From assembly GCF_018320785.1 (NCBI RefSeq), contig NC_054881.1, positions 22,320,275-22,384,274 on the forward strand: a DNA stretch of 64,000 nucleotides, written 5' to 3'. Both the position numbers and the translations under genes were made by a program. Under the pieces are notes generated by a model. It searched no databases. It saw nothing but the letters and a program-made list of their open reading frames with translations, and was not told where the DNA came from. Shown here one piece after another: positions 22,594 to 34,227 of the stretch (within the stretch, counting starts at the first letter, position 1; each line of letters starts with the position of its first letter). Source of the stretch: Cheilinus undulatus (Eukaryota; Chordata; Actinopteri; Labriformes; Labridae).

Positions 22594-24456
22594 ATGAAAA
22601 AAGTGGTGATTCTTTTTTCTGTGCTGATTCTGGTCTGGACATGGACCCTCCAGGTGCACAATATGGAGGCAGATGATAGTGATGATCAGGTGAGCAGCAA
22701 AACATTTCATCTGTTTCCATAAAGCCAATAACTGGAGGTAGTAGTATATTCAAAACATGTATTTTAAGTTGTGATTGTCACTTTCCTGATACAGAAGGAG
22801 AGTAATGCTGCAGCTTCTGAAGCTCACTTCAACAAATCTGGTAAGAAACTTTCTCATTTAATTAATTTTCACTATGGTGCAGTTATAATGTGTGTAGTAA
22901 TATGCAAATACGTACGTTGCACGTATCAATCAATCAGTCAGTCAGCCTTTATTTGCATAGTGCTACTTCATAACCAATGCAAATTATTGATGTAGACCAA
23001 ACATGTATCCACCATGAGCTCAGCTCTAAGCAGCATTTAGCAACTTTAAGTGGCAAGGTCAAACTTCCTTTTACTGGGCAGAAACCTCCAGCAGAACCAG
23101 CAGTCATCTCTCAAAGTTGTGTTGGGGTTGTAAAGGAAAATGTAGATGAGGAAAGAGCAAACACAAGAAGAGAAAAAAATGTTTAAGTTACCAGTTTGGC
23201 TGTCTTGGACATAAATCCTTCATCAATTTAAGGGGTCTTGACCAAGGGTTTGGTTTTTAATTCGTATGAATAACTTGCTCCACGTCAAATTGTGAGTACT
23301 CAAAAGATGAGAGAAGGCAGCTTCCTTCTCCCACATCACATACTACACTGAGAGGATTGCTGCTTTGTATCTGCCCAAAACTGAGGAAGACACTGCCTCA
23401 TCTAACTCCATTGGATCCTTCAGAGGCGCACACAACTCAGAGAATTCCACGACTGATGACAGCTGCTTCCAGTGCTATTTTCAGTTAGCACAGGCACAAA
23501 TTGTGGAGGAAAAATTTGCTTCCCTGAGGGGGTTATGCTAACTCAAGACAATCCGTCTTCCAATGAGCTCCTTTTTATTCCTGTGCCAGAAGAGCCCGCA
23601 CATTGTGTCATATGGCTCAGGGTAGCCATAGACAGACATCACAAATTTCTCCTCCATTTTCCAGTTGAATGAACCTCCGCCCCCCCAGGCTGGTCCTTCA
23701 GAGATACTTTATGCTGATTGGCCATCGTGGCCAATCATGTACCAAGAAGTCTGCACATCTATTATCATCTCTCTGTCACTTGTCACCTGTCTCTTATTTT
23801 CCTTTACTTGAGGAGTGTTTTCAGTCAAACCAGCACTCCACATGCTTTATTTACTTAACAGCATTCTCCTTGCTTTCTTTAAATGAAATTCTGACCTAAT
23901 ACAGAAGAGAGCGGTTAAAAAGGGGCAACAACCCAGACTAGTCTGGTTCATGTATTTATGTATTCCAGCATGTTCTAAACAGAGAAGAAGCCGTTTGTAA
24001 TTCACAAAGAATGGGGTAAAATTTTCAGCACTTTATACAGGTATGTTAGTTGTATCAGTATTTAGGACACAGGCAACATTTTAGATGACACAGCAGGTAT
24101 TAAATAAGAATTTTACACCAGATTTGTTATACTTAAAATTGTGACTCTGGACACATGTCCTTTTGGGTCTTTAAGCTTGGAAGATTTATATGTCAATGTT
24201 TTAGTTAGGCCACTCCAGTCAAAAAGTCTAGTCTATTGGCTATCTCTTTTCTGTTTCCTTTATTTCTCTTCCTATAGAAGTTTGTGTGATGGCTTCAGAA
24301 AAAGGTCCTTGTAAGGCGCACATAGAACGTTTCTACTACAACTCCACCACCAAAACCTGTGACATCTTTGTCTACGGAGGCTGCGCGGGCAACCTGAACA
24401 ACTTTGAAAGTACAGAGGAGTGTATGAATAATTGTCACACTGAAGAAGAGGACTGA
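22594..24456 (+). CDS. Secreted single-Kunitz-domain protease inhibitor (AMBP-derived)
   Basis: Three exons (22,594-22,689; 22,795-22,840; 24,278-24,456) with GT/AG borders encode 106 residues. Residues 1-20 are a signal peptide, MKKVVILFSVLILVWTWTLQ, close to that of AMBP ([20 protein letters not shown]). Residues ~21-48 are an acidic, Ser/Ala-rich linker. Residues ~50-100 form one complete Kunitz/BPTI domain with all six Cys, a YGGC core and a GNLNNF motif. The reactive loop GPCKAH puts Lys at P1, which in this family favours trypsin-like proteases. The Kunitz exon enters in phase 1, like both AMBP Kunitz exons, and most resembles bikunin domain 1 (YYNS, TC, YGGC, NNF shared). It lies tail-to-tail with ambp. 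I infer a partial ambp duplicate that lost the lipocalin half. The furin-type site and the Ser-Gly attachment site are absent. Confidence 0.88.
22915..23190. repeat. Dispersed fish repeat in Kunitz-gene intron 2
   Basis: TCAATCAATCAGTCAGTCAG, then CTTTATTTGCATAGTGCTA, then CATCCACCATGAGCTCAGC, then CAAACTTCCTTTTACTGGG. A partial relative sits at about 63,850-64,000, sharing the TATAGACC.AACAT and CATAAACTCAGC blocks. This is a common teleost repeat. The open frame in it is not a host gene. Confidence 0.6.
23191..24277. other. Rest of Kunitz-gene intron 2; nothing recognised
   Basis: About 1.1 kb of intron with no additional Kunitz exon, no transposon terminus and no simple array. It ends in a good polypyrimidine tract before TTCCTATAG|AAG. 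Confidence 0.5.
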
Positions 24457-24715
24457 AATGTAAAGCACATTTCACACATCTTAGTTCAGTCTAAGATGGA
24501 AAAATGGTCTGACTTTTTTAATCTTTGCACTCTTTGACAGAAAACCAATCTCTGACGACAACTGCTATCTGAGCTCTTTTTGGGTGCAGAGCAATTGTGG
24601 GTCTGATTGTGAAAACCTGCTCCTCGATGAGAAAACACAACTAAGAGATAAAGCTTGAGGCATTACATTACATTTTATGTTTAAGCACTCAAAAAATGTG
24701 GAGAATGAGATTACC

Positions 24716-24721
24716 AATAAA
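24716..24721 (+). terminator. Poly(A) signal AATAAA of the Kunitz gene
   Basis: A canonical AATAAA lies 260 bases after the stop codon, followed by a T-rich stretch (GATTTTTTTGTTGCT). It is the first good signal downstream and gives a short 3' UTR. Confidence 0.65.
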
Positions 24722-25172
24722 TCAACTCACTGATCTGAATGATTTTTTTGTTGCTCATCAATGTTAAAAATGATGTTCTGGCCACACAACGCATCCATCT
24801 ACAACTGTTATACTCCTCACACGCTGCCATAGAAGAAATAAGGGTTCAAAAACAGAAATGTTAAACAGCTTTATCTTAAAACATCTATGTTTTAAATGCT
24901 GATATTTGTTTTTGCATCTTGTTAAAAGATGTTGACAGGAAGAATTAAGCAGTTTAATTCCAGTTTATTAGTTCTAAACATTGTGCATAAATCTTTTCAC
25001 AAATGCACAGGACAGTAAAATAACTGGTAAGAAAAAGTAGATGAAAGTAAAATAAGATCAAATAAAATTCATAATGAATTTGTTATAAAATATCAGAAAT
25101 ACACGTGTATTTATTTACAGGCAAGGTGACCCATAATACAAAATAATTGTATTTATCTATGCTGTAATAAAC

Positions 25173-25270
25173 TAACCTTACACGCCAGATGGATTTGTTT
25201 CACTCATCCACCAGTGGATTCGCCAGTGAGAAACACAGAAACGAGCGTATCCATCTGCTTTGCAAGGTTA
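25173..25270 (+). mobile_element. 98-bp internally deleted MULE-like MITE
   Basis: It starts TAACCTTACACGCCAGATGG and ends CCATCTGCTTTGCAAGGTTA, the two ends of the family, with only TTCACTGG-type end sequence between them. Flanking nonamers GTAATAAAC and GTAGTAAAC match at eight of nine bases. A 9-bp target duplication with short imperfect terminal repeats fits Mutator-like elements. Almost the whole interior of the 582-bp copy at 46 kb is missing. Confidence 0.8.
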
Positions 25271-25489
25271 GTAGTAAACAACCTTCTAAAAAAGGTAAAC
25301 CCCTTTTCTTAAAACAGAATTACATTTCTTTTATGTTAACAATGTGGATAGATGCATTAAACTAAACCATTAAGTAATGCCAGGCTTTGTAGATAGGTCA
25401 TGATGTGCTTAAGTGTCAGAATGCAAGAAAAATAATGTAGAAGAAACTGAGACCATTATAAGGGAAAAATGATTAAACAACTGCAGTGT

Positions 25490-26010
25490 CAACAAAAAGT
25501 TACCAGTGGCAGAAATTGGCAGAGAGAGTGGTCACAAGGGTTAAAAGTGGCAAAAATGTGTTACAAGTGGCAAAAAAGGGTAAAAATTAGGCACAATGGG
25601 TAGGAAAAAGTGGTTAGAAAGTGGCAGAGTTGGGTAAATAAGTGTGGAAAATAGGTTTCAAAGTGGGAAATGGTAAAAAAGTGGCAAAAAATGGGTTTGA
25701 AGAGACACAAATGGTTTAAAAAATTGGTTTGCAGTCGCAAAACTTGGCAGAAAAGAGTGGTGAATGGGGTTAGAGGTGTAAAAGTGGATTAGAAGAGGCC
25801 AAAACGTGGGTTCATTTTGGCAAAAATGGTTCAAAGTGTTATAATGTATTTTAAGAGGCAATAAAATGGCAGTGTCAAAAATGGATTCAAAGAGGCAGAA
25901 ATTAGTGTAAAGTCCAAAAAGTGTCAAAATTAGCAGAAAAAAACAGGAAAGGAGGTTAAAAAGTGGTGAAAAGATGTTAAAATGGGCAAATATTAGTATT
26001 TTTGACATTA
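25490..26010. repeat. Degenerate minisatellite, AAGTGGCAAAAATGGG type
   Basis: More than 20 imperfect copies of a motif near AAAGTGGCAAAAATGGGTT, with variable spacing, purine-rich on the plus strand. It is the reverse complement of the family at 187-745. The minus-strand frame across it is compositional. Confidence 0.7.
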
Positions 26011-26663
26011 CAACCTGACAAAAGCTTGACACATGTCTAACTCTACAATGGGGTAACTGTTTGAAAGATGCCGGCACTAATGCTACTGATCAAACGCATA
26101 TATCGATCAATATCATCAGTAAATAACAACCTGGACAGGCCCATTGACTGAGTTCTTCAGGGGCTCGGGTGGAAATGACCAATTCATTGGTAATTTGCAG
26201 ACCCTCAAGCTACAATAAGTAGATTTTTTTCACTGATATGGCTATTAATATAATAAATATAAATAAAGTTATTATTATTATTATTATATTAAATAAAAAT
26301 TACTGTTCCTATGCTATTTATATTAATAAGGGTATTTTTATTATCTCAAATATTTCAACAGTTTTCAAACCAAAGAAATTCCAGGCTTACCCCTGTGATG
26401 CAGAACTCTGACCTCTTTTTGAAATCAAATTGTTGTTTTACTATTTAGAAAAAACCCCTCCTGGAGTGCTGGTTTTGATGGACTGAGTCCTCAGTTCAAA
26501 GCTCATAGTAGCCACAGATGTGGGCAGAGCTGAGCAGCGCTGGCCTCTCCTCATATCATGGTGTTCTGATTGGTCATTAGAAGTCTGGTAGATATTATAA
26601 ACCACAAGTAAACGAGAACAAGAAGAAAACAAGATAAGAAACAGACAAAGACAAGCATGGTGT
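26011..26663. other. Intergenic, between the Kunitz gene and ambp; nothing coding seen
   Basis: It includes a (TTA/ATT)n stretch at about 26,262-26,290. A 118-codon minus-strand frame (26,441-26,797) has no recognisable domain and overlaps the ambp 3' UTR, so I do not call it. Confidence 0.5.
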
Positions 26664-26669
26664 TTTATT
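26664..26669 (-). terminator. Poly(A) signal of ambp
   Basis: TTTATT on the plus strand reads AATAAA on the minus strand, 176 bases beyond the ambp stop codon. It is the nearest canonical signal. Confidence 0.6.
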
Positions 26670-26844
26670 TTGGATCTGTAATGACACAAGTTCACATATT
26701 GTTTCTGTTGATCTGAAAACATCTCCAGATTGCAAGAACATAATATGTTGACTCTGTAACTCAGAATTTCTTGGAGGAGGACCCTAAGCACCCCCATTTA
26801 CTGTATAAGCTTAGTTTTTGATTGAAGCGCTGACATGTGCTGAT

Positions 26845-29800
26845 TCAGTTTGCCTTCAGGAGCTCTTCTTCTGCAAAAGAGGAAAAATACATCTGTTATA
26901 TGTGGGTGTACATTCGTTTTGTTTTAGTGTTGTATGAACAAAATCAAGAGTCCAGGGAGTTTTAAGAAAATCTCTCGCCGATGTTGTAGATATTCCACAA
27001 GCTGGATCATAAATGAATGTTTGTGCTATTTCCACACATCTCCAAAATCTCACCGTCAGCAGCGACTTTTGCGACCCCGCAGTACTCCTTACACTCGGCC
27101 TCGCTGTAGAACTTGTTGGCTTTGGTCGGACAGAAGTTCGGTTTGTAGGCCACACACACACCCACGGTGGAGTCGAAGGCCCACATCTGTGGCTGACCAG
27201 TGCAGGGTTGGGCCTCCATGGGCAGACGGCATGCGGCTGGAGAGAAACAATGGAGAAGTTTTGATATTTCCATGCTTTTCTGGACGATCCTTATTTTTCA
27301 AGCTTGGCAACATCTTAATTTCAGTGGATTTCACCAGGCAGAGGCCCTTTACAGCAGTGACAGTTATAGTAATAGGGGTGGGAAGCCAGTTAACATTCCT
27401 TTTGTTACAACAACTTTTACAGGTTTGACAGTTACATTTCTGCTTCTTATTGATGGGTGGATGAAGTCTTAAAGCTTTAGAGCTGTATTTATTAGTACAC
27501 TATAACAGTGACACCTGCTGGTTAATAATAATTACAACAGCTTTATTATAGCCAGCATGAAGCACTGCAGGACCCCACAGATATTCACAGATTTAGTCTA
27601 ACATTTGAGAAAAAAAAGTCCAAGAAATCTGTGTCTTAAAATCAATATTTTTATACATTTTTTCTTCAGATATGCTGCATCCTATATTGATGATTTAATG
27701 CAACAAGTTCTCCCTGAAAGCCCTTATACTAAATACTTTCAGAAATAACACTGATGACCCATTTGGTGAAGTTATTTACTCCTTAATTTTTGGGCTCATC
27801 TTAATAAGTTTTATGATTAGTATTTTGTGCAAGTTTACAGTTGCCATAAGGGATGATATTTGTAAAATATCTACACAGTCATAGTAGTATGAATAAGATT
27901 GCCTGCAGCTACTCAACAGACCAAAATGTGCTACTCTAAAACAAAACAGCAAACAGTGACATATAGAGATATCTATCTGAGAGTCTGTGGAAACAGTCAC
28001 TTTATCAACACACCACTTGGCCCTCAAACATCCTCTGTTTCACTTTCATTGCCAAGGGGCCTAAAATATAGCTACTACAAGAAAGGAAAAGTTAAATATG
28101 AGGTCCACATCTTAAATCACCTTCATTGTTTAAAATGTGGATTTGATTGCGATTACAGAGTTGAGAGTGAGGAAAATGGCCTTAAAAATAGATTTTGGTT
28201 GGAAAAAAATTCCCCAAGTACTCCTGGCCCTAACAGCGAGGTCAAGGCCCACAAAAGCCACAAACTGTCTTTATATCAAGCAAATTACACAAGGAAGCTC
28301 TGGAATAATTTGCCTGAGGAAATCAGATCAGCTGACTCTGTGCTTTTTTATGAGTTGCATTTAAAAAAAATATTTTACCAGATGGCTTTTTGTAAGTTTC
28401 AACACAATGTGTCTTTAAAGTATCTGTTTTTCCTTACTTTTTGTATTTCATTAGGTTTGATGCACCAAGCTGGTGTGTAAACAAAATGGTCCCAATGTTT
28501 TTTGTGTGTTTTTTTTTAAAGTTGTGTACAGCACCTTGAAACATCTGTTTGAAAAAGCACCTCATAAATAGATTTATTATTGAAGATTTACACTGACCTA
28601 CTGAAACAATGAATAGGTGGATTACTGTGTTGTAAAATGGCATGCAATGAGCAAAAAAAGACTTAGAATAGTTGATTTACTTGCTCTGATTACTTTTAGC
28701 TTCATGGGCAAGGGCCTCAATTTGTTCTCCACTGCCTCTAAATAACTTAAAATCCCCCCTTAGTTGCTTTTACTCCAGCAAAACTTACACCATCGGCTTG
28801 GGAAAGCATTCTCTTTCCAAAAAACCTAACAAGAGCGCAAGCCAATACTTTCCACTCTGATTTCATCATAAAAAACATGCGCTACCTGGAGCTGGCAGAG
28901 CAAATGTTGATTTGCATTTTGAGTTATATGTCCCTGGAGTTAATGTTGCTGTTATGAAGGATTTATTCATTATTCATCTTGGCCTAATATTTTACATCAC
29001 ACGATTGTGACCTTTTAACAGCAGTGTATAGATTTTTTTTATAGCCCCTGTATGTATTTTCAATTAATTGAATCCAGAAAACTTGAGTACACATGGAAAG
29101 TTAAATAAATTAATTTACTGTTGCTTAAAAAAACAGGGTGTGTGCAAGTGATGCAACTTTATTTAAATAATGACAGCTCTCCAGTAGAGTACTTGTACCC
29201 ATCTATAGTTACAAAATGTGGTATTTAAAGCTCTGTGAAAAGACTGCAACTTATTAGTTTAGCTGATGAAATGCTTACTTGGTATGTTCATCACTATATA
29301 TAAGTTTGTCTTGCACTAACAGAATCAACTGGTAACAGACGGACTTCGATGATATTTTATAATAATTTGATAAATGGTGTAGTTTTTATATTGCTCCTCA
29401 CCCTCTGTGCGACATCTCTGCAGACAGTCTCTCTCAGTGTCAAAGTTGTTCTGGTTGCCCAAACAACCTCCGTAATTGAACGTCTGACAGGTCATGGCGG
29501 AGGAATTGTAGTAGTAACGAGGGTGAAGCCCGAAACACGGTCCGGTCTCTGGTGCTGCGTGACAAGCCTCTATGTGAAGACACAGATTGAAACAAAGACA
29601 GGAGACACTCAGCTGTAGCAACCATTAAAATCTTGTATCTTCCATTAAAAGTTTGAGTATCAGAGCATCCTGTTATTTAGGATTGATCACTTACCTGCTG
29701 AATTGAAAAGAAGACTATCATCACCAGAGCCCTCCTCTTCTGCAACGTTTCTTCTTCTCCGCTGAATCACAGCCAAAGACAGAGTCAGGTTGAGATACAA

Positions 29801-32800
29801 AGGCATGTGAACCAAAATTATTACAAATAACCCTGTGAGATAAACCCTTTTAGAGGTTTTCGATATCAGAGAATTTAGGTTTGAGAAAGAGTTGAGAGTA
29901 CCTGAGGCTGAGGTGCCGGCTCTTCCACCACCTCTCCAGGAACACAATCACCTACAAAGAAATGAAATGAAATCAAATGATTTCAACATCACTTCATCAA
30001 TTCAACAATGTAGCATGAAGTATGTGTCATATTTTCTCTTTTCTTGGGTTATCCTTTTTGTCTTCAGAACAAGATTTAAAAAGGTTAATTTCCTTTTTTA
30101 AAACATAGATTTGAGCTTGACTCTCTTTGAATGCATTAAATATGTCTCGAGTCATTGTAGTTGTCCAAGCAACTCAGAGAAAAGATTACTGAAAAGTATT
30201 AGTCACAGGATGGGTAAAAAAAATTCCAAGTCACTGAACATCCTCCAGAGTTCAGTTAAGTCTGTCATCAATAAATGGAAAAACATATGTCACATGTATA
30301 AATCAGGCTGTCCTCACAAACTGAGTGACAATGCAAGAAGACTAGGCATCCATGGTCAAGCTGAAGAAAGTTCTTTGGTCTGATGACAACAAAATGATGC
30401 TTTTTGGTCATCAGACAAGACGCTATGTTTGGCAGACACCAAACACTGCACATCACCACAAACACACCATCCCCACTGTGAAGCACAGGGGTGGCAGCAT
30501 CAAGCTGTGGGGATGCTTCTCATCAGCCAACCCCTGGAAGGCTTCCAAAGACAGAGAGTAAAATGAATACAGCAAAATATCGGAAAATCCTGGAGAAAAA
30601 TCTTACTCAGTCTGCAAGAGAACCAAAGCTTAGGAGAAGATTTATTTTCCAACAAGACAGTGACCCAAAGCATACAGAGAAAGCTACACAGAAATGTTTT
30701 AAAGACAACAGGATGAATGTTCTGGAGTGGACGAGTCAAAGCCCAGACCTCAATCAAGAGAGAATTTGTGGCTGGATTAAAAAAGGGCTGTTCACATCTG
30801 ATCCCTGCACAACCTGACAGAGCTTGAGCAGTTTTGCAAAGAGGAATGGAGTACAATTGCAATGTTCATATTTGCGATCCTGATTGAGACCTACCCACAC
30901 AAACTGAGTGCTGTGATTGCAGCCAAAGGTGACTCTCCTAAATACTGACTTGAAGGGGTTGAATATTTATGCTCTAACTTATTTTATTGACATTACTTTG
31001 TAGAAATCTGATTTGACTTTGATACGAAGCAAGTATTTTGGTCAAAAAGAGCCATGACTGATTTATAAAATCAATAAAAGGTTAAAATATCCAAGGGAGT
31101 GAAAACTTTTTATAAGTACTGTACAGCCTTTACAAGGGTGAAGGTAAAAATGAGAAAAGCTTTGAAAAGTAACACATCAGTTGAATGTCCTGTATTAGAC
31201 ACTATCGTTCTCATCACATAAAGTACTATACACCTACTGATTACTTTATTAGGCACTAACAACCACTGTGACTGTGTCATACCTTTGTCCTGCTTGATGA
31301 CAATAGTGTCATCACTCATCCCCTGTTGTCTGACCAGTGTTTTGAAGTCTTCCAGTACAGTGTCTCTAACAGACTTGGTTCGACCTGATGAGGAATAAAT
31401 AAAATGTCATATTTATGATGTAAAGCAGGCCTAGCAAAAACATGTACTGTACATCTGTGAAGTGTCTACTCACTGTAGAGTTTAACTGAGGTGCTCCCCC
31501 CTGATGATTTCTGTTTGACCATTATCACAATGGCGTACTCATTGTAGTTTGTGTGAACCACGTAGGCATCAACATCAGCCGCCCACCCTTTTTAAATGAC
31601 AGGGAGAGAAACATGGCTGTTACAGAAACTGAAAAAATGAGTGAAAGTACAACCGTAAAATCCCACTGAAGGAGACAGAAGAGACACACTTGTGATGTGG
31701 TAGAAGAATCGTCCTGGTGTGGAGGTCAGCTCATAGTCTCCAGACATCTCCCTACATGTGCCATGTCTGCATAAACACAGAAAAACAACTAAGGAGTGGA
31801 ATTAACAATGAGTGCAGGATGTCTGTGTATACTTAAGAGAATAGTTGCATGGTTCATACACCTTTACCACGGTCAAACTTAATCAATCACTCCAAGGTGC
31901 TTTTTTGAGCTTTCCAGCCCCTCACAACTGTGGTAAATTCTGTATTTATACAAATATACTGAAACTACAAACTCACTTCCTTATCATGTAAGGACAGGTA
32001 TTACGCTATTTTTTTTCCTCACAATAGTCTATAGCTAGATGAAAAATTAAAGGAAAACCCAACAAAATCAATATAAAACTGGAGCAAATGCTCACCGTCA
32101 TTTGGTGAAAGGCAAGTTACACTTACAATTTTATAGTCATAGGTTACGAGTACACTTTTAAACATTCTATAATTTCAGATATTTTCAGAGCTCCTACAGA
32201 GTTTTAAAAATCAAATTTAAGTCCTTTTCAGACCTGAACTGAGAAGAATTAAAACCACCGTTTGAAAGGCACGTGATTTATCCAAACCAGGGCTGAATTT
32301 TCTCTTTTAATGTACTGTTAATGAAATGTCAGATGGTGTAGGGAAAGTAATTTGATTATTTCTAGCAAATTTAATGCCTCTATTCTATCAATATGCTGTA
32401 TAGTGATATTTATCATAACACATTTTTGCAGGCATGCTGAGCTGATTCTGAACAGTTAATACAGGTACCCTGCGTACAGGCTGCACTGCTGTAAATGCTG
32501 TTAATTGCCATGTGAACAGGCATATACACATAAATAATGATGAAAATCAGATATTTTATCACCTTTAATTTCAAAAGTCCATTCAAAAACTTTTAAGGAC
32601 TTTTCAAGGATCTGCATGAGCCCTGTTTTTAATATTTCAAAAGTGATAAGAGAGTATGTCATTACATGTTTCAATTTTTCTATGTCATATGAAGTAGTGA
32701 ATAAATGTGCGACGTATGCCCTTGTCACAGACCTGAGTACGGTTAGAGTTGTTTGGATTTTGTCCACAGTGCTTCCTCTCTCCAAAACCAGTTTACCGAT

Positions 32801-33648
32801 GGCTGCATCTCCCCGATGCTGTCGCATATGAGGACATGTACTCGCCACAGCAACATCATGCCAAGTTCCCAAAAACTGATTTAAAAAAAAGGACATAAAA
32901 CCATGTATCAATGATTAACATAATAGAATTAAGGCTGTTATTGAAATAGAAAATGATGGATGTTTGATTTACACATTTGCATATGGAGACAATAACAGGA
33001 TATGGCTTGGTTAAACCGTCCTATTTATTGTTATTTTTAAAAATTGCTTGTTGGTAAAAAACAAAACAAGATTTATAAAGAATCTAAAATATTTTTAATG
33101 AGAATTATGTGTTTAAAATCCCTTTCAATAACAGCAATCCTAACAAGGAAAGACCACTCAGCATGTTTCACTTAAAAACAGACATCAAACCCTCTACCAA
33201 CAGAAAAATGTAGCTATTAGAGATGCGTACAGCATATAAAATAACCCTCTATGCAGAGGATGTTATACTTGCACATGTCTAATAAATGCACACTCTTGGG
33301 TTTTACAAATCAATTCCATAAAGTTTGAGCTGCCTAACAGTCATAAATTTTTAGTAAAAAGCTATAAATTTACAGGAAATAAAAGGATGGGAAAGAGGAC
33401 ATTTCGGCTGTAAAAGAGTGCATTTCTGCATCTGTGCCTCTTGACATTTTTAACAACAAATGTAAGATAGATAATTGTTCATAAAAGAAGAAAATTAACT
33501 TGACAAACTTCATTAAGAGGCCTCTTACCTGGCTCAGATCAAAGTTCTCTTGGGTGGGGAACAGAGGTTCTGGGAGTACAGGAAGCCCCTGAAGGGTCCA
33601 TGTCCACCCCAGGACCAGCAGGGAAACCAGAGTCACAGCTTTCTGCAT
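26845..33648 (-). CDS. ambp: Protein AMBP: alpha-1-microglobulin/bikunin precursor
   Basis: Ten coding exons, all with GT/AG borders and consistent phases (33,529-33,648; 32,733-32,875; 31,690-31,766; 31,474-31,587; 31,283-31,384; 29,902-29,951; 29,695-29,761; 29,402-29,569; 27,054-27,236; 26,845-26,870), give 349 aa; the human protein has 352 aa and also ten exons. Residues 1-~20 are a signal peptide. Next is the lipocalin, with G-x-W (GTWHDVA), the free Cys in STCP, and the Cys pair in HGTCRE and GDCVPG. RRRR (~203-206) is the furin-type cut. EEEGSGDD keeps the Ser-Gly chondroitin site of bikunin. Kunitz 1 has six Cys and P1 Phe (GPCFGL). Kunitz 2 has six Cys, P1 Thr (QPCTGQ) and PNFC in place of YGGC. 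In vertebrates this is a liver plasma protein: A1M binds heme and radicals, and bikunin joins inter-alpha-inhibitor. Introns carry a Tc1 copy and a LINE end. Confidence 0.95.
28230..28585 (+). mobile_element. LINE 3' fragment in ambp intron 8
   Basis: The plus strand encodes [20 protein letters not shown] and EIRSADSV, the R-L-W-N-x-L-P-E-E-I-R motif found at the C-terminus of many fish non-LTR reverse transcriptases. It is followed by a tail with TGTACAGCACCTTGAAAC and ATAAATAGATTTATTATT. It lies antisense to ambp and is a dead 5'-truncated copy. Confidence 0.65.
30110..31126 (+). mobile_element. Tc1-like transposon in ambp intron 5, degenerate
   Basis: Segments of a Tc1 transposase are visible in order on the plus strand: the helix-turn-helix part ([11 protein letters not shown]), the [16 protein letters not shown] block, [20 protein letters not shown] with the second catalytic Asp, [14 protein letters not shown] (E-R in place of I-E), and a C-terminal [11 protein letters not shown]. 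They lie in shifted frames, so the gene is dead. The 3' terminal region ends near AAGTACTGTA and matches, inverted, the left terminal region of the copy at 49.3 kb. Confidence 0.85.
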
Positions 33649-34227
33649 CCTGCCGTCTAATCGTCTGTGACAGAATTAAAATACAAGACACATAAAACAA
33701 GAAAAGTTTCAACTTATTGCCTAATTTTTTTTCACTCCCCTCTCGACGGGGCGATGACCTGAGTTTTGTGTGCAGTTGCCCCCATGCTCACTCCATCAGC
33801 CAAACAAGTAACAGAGCAAAGTCCTCCCTCTCTGTCTCTCGCTTCAGGCAGCTGACCACTTCAACATTGGACTTTTGGCAACATCAACAAATCAATAAGA
33901 GTGATCATCTAAAACACTAACGGGTGAAAACCACATGATATTTTGTCGTGTACTGTGGATATTTTCCAGGTTTTAGTTCTATTTTTCATTTTATTCAAAG
34001 ACTTTATGATACATTATATATTATGTTCTTATCAAAACTTCATGAATTTCCCTTGTTGACCTTGGCAAGGAGGTGTTAGGAATGAGCTTTCTACATTTAA
34101 AGTTCTGGTGAGAAATTATTAACTACTTATGAAACAGAGCAAATTGACACCGATGCATCTTCATGACAAACAAAAGCAAACAAGACAATCGGCGACAAAA
34201 ATGTCGATGCTATTTTCAGTGCACATA
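33649..34227. promoter_or_regulatory. Probable 5' region of ambp
   Basis: Read on the minus strand, TTCTGTCACAG|ACGATTAGACGG precedes the start codon and could be a 3' splice site of a 5' UTR intron ending near 33,668. No TATA box or liver-factor site can be assigned with certainty, so the promoter position is inferred only from the gene. Confidence 0.3.

Noticed and set aside
26441-26797. 118-codon minus-strand frame near the ambp 3' end
   Set aside because: No recognised domain; it covers the ambp 3' UTR and poly(A) signal.
27007-29618. Plus-strand frames over the Kunitz exons
   Set aside because: Antisense shadows of ambp exons 8 and 9; the minus strand holds the real domains.
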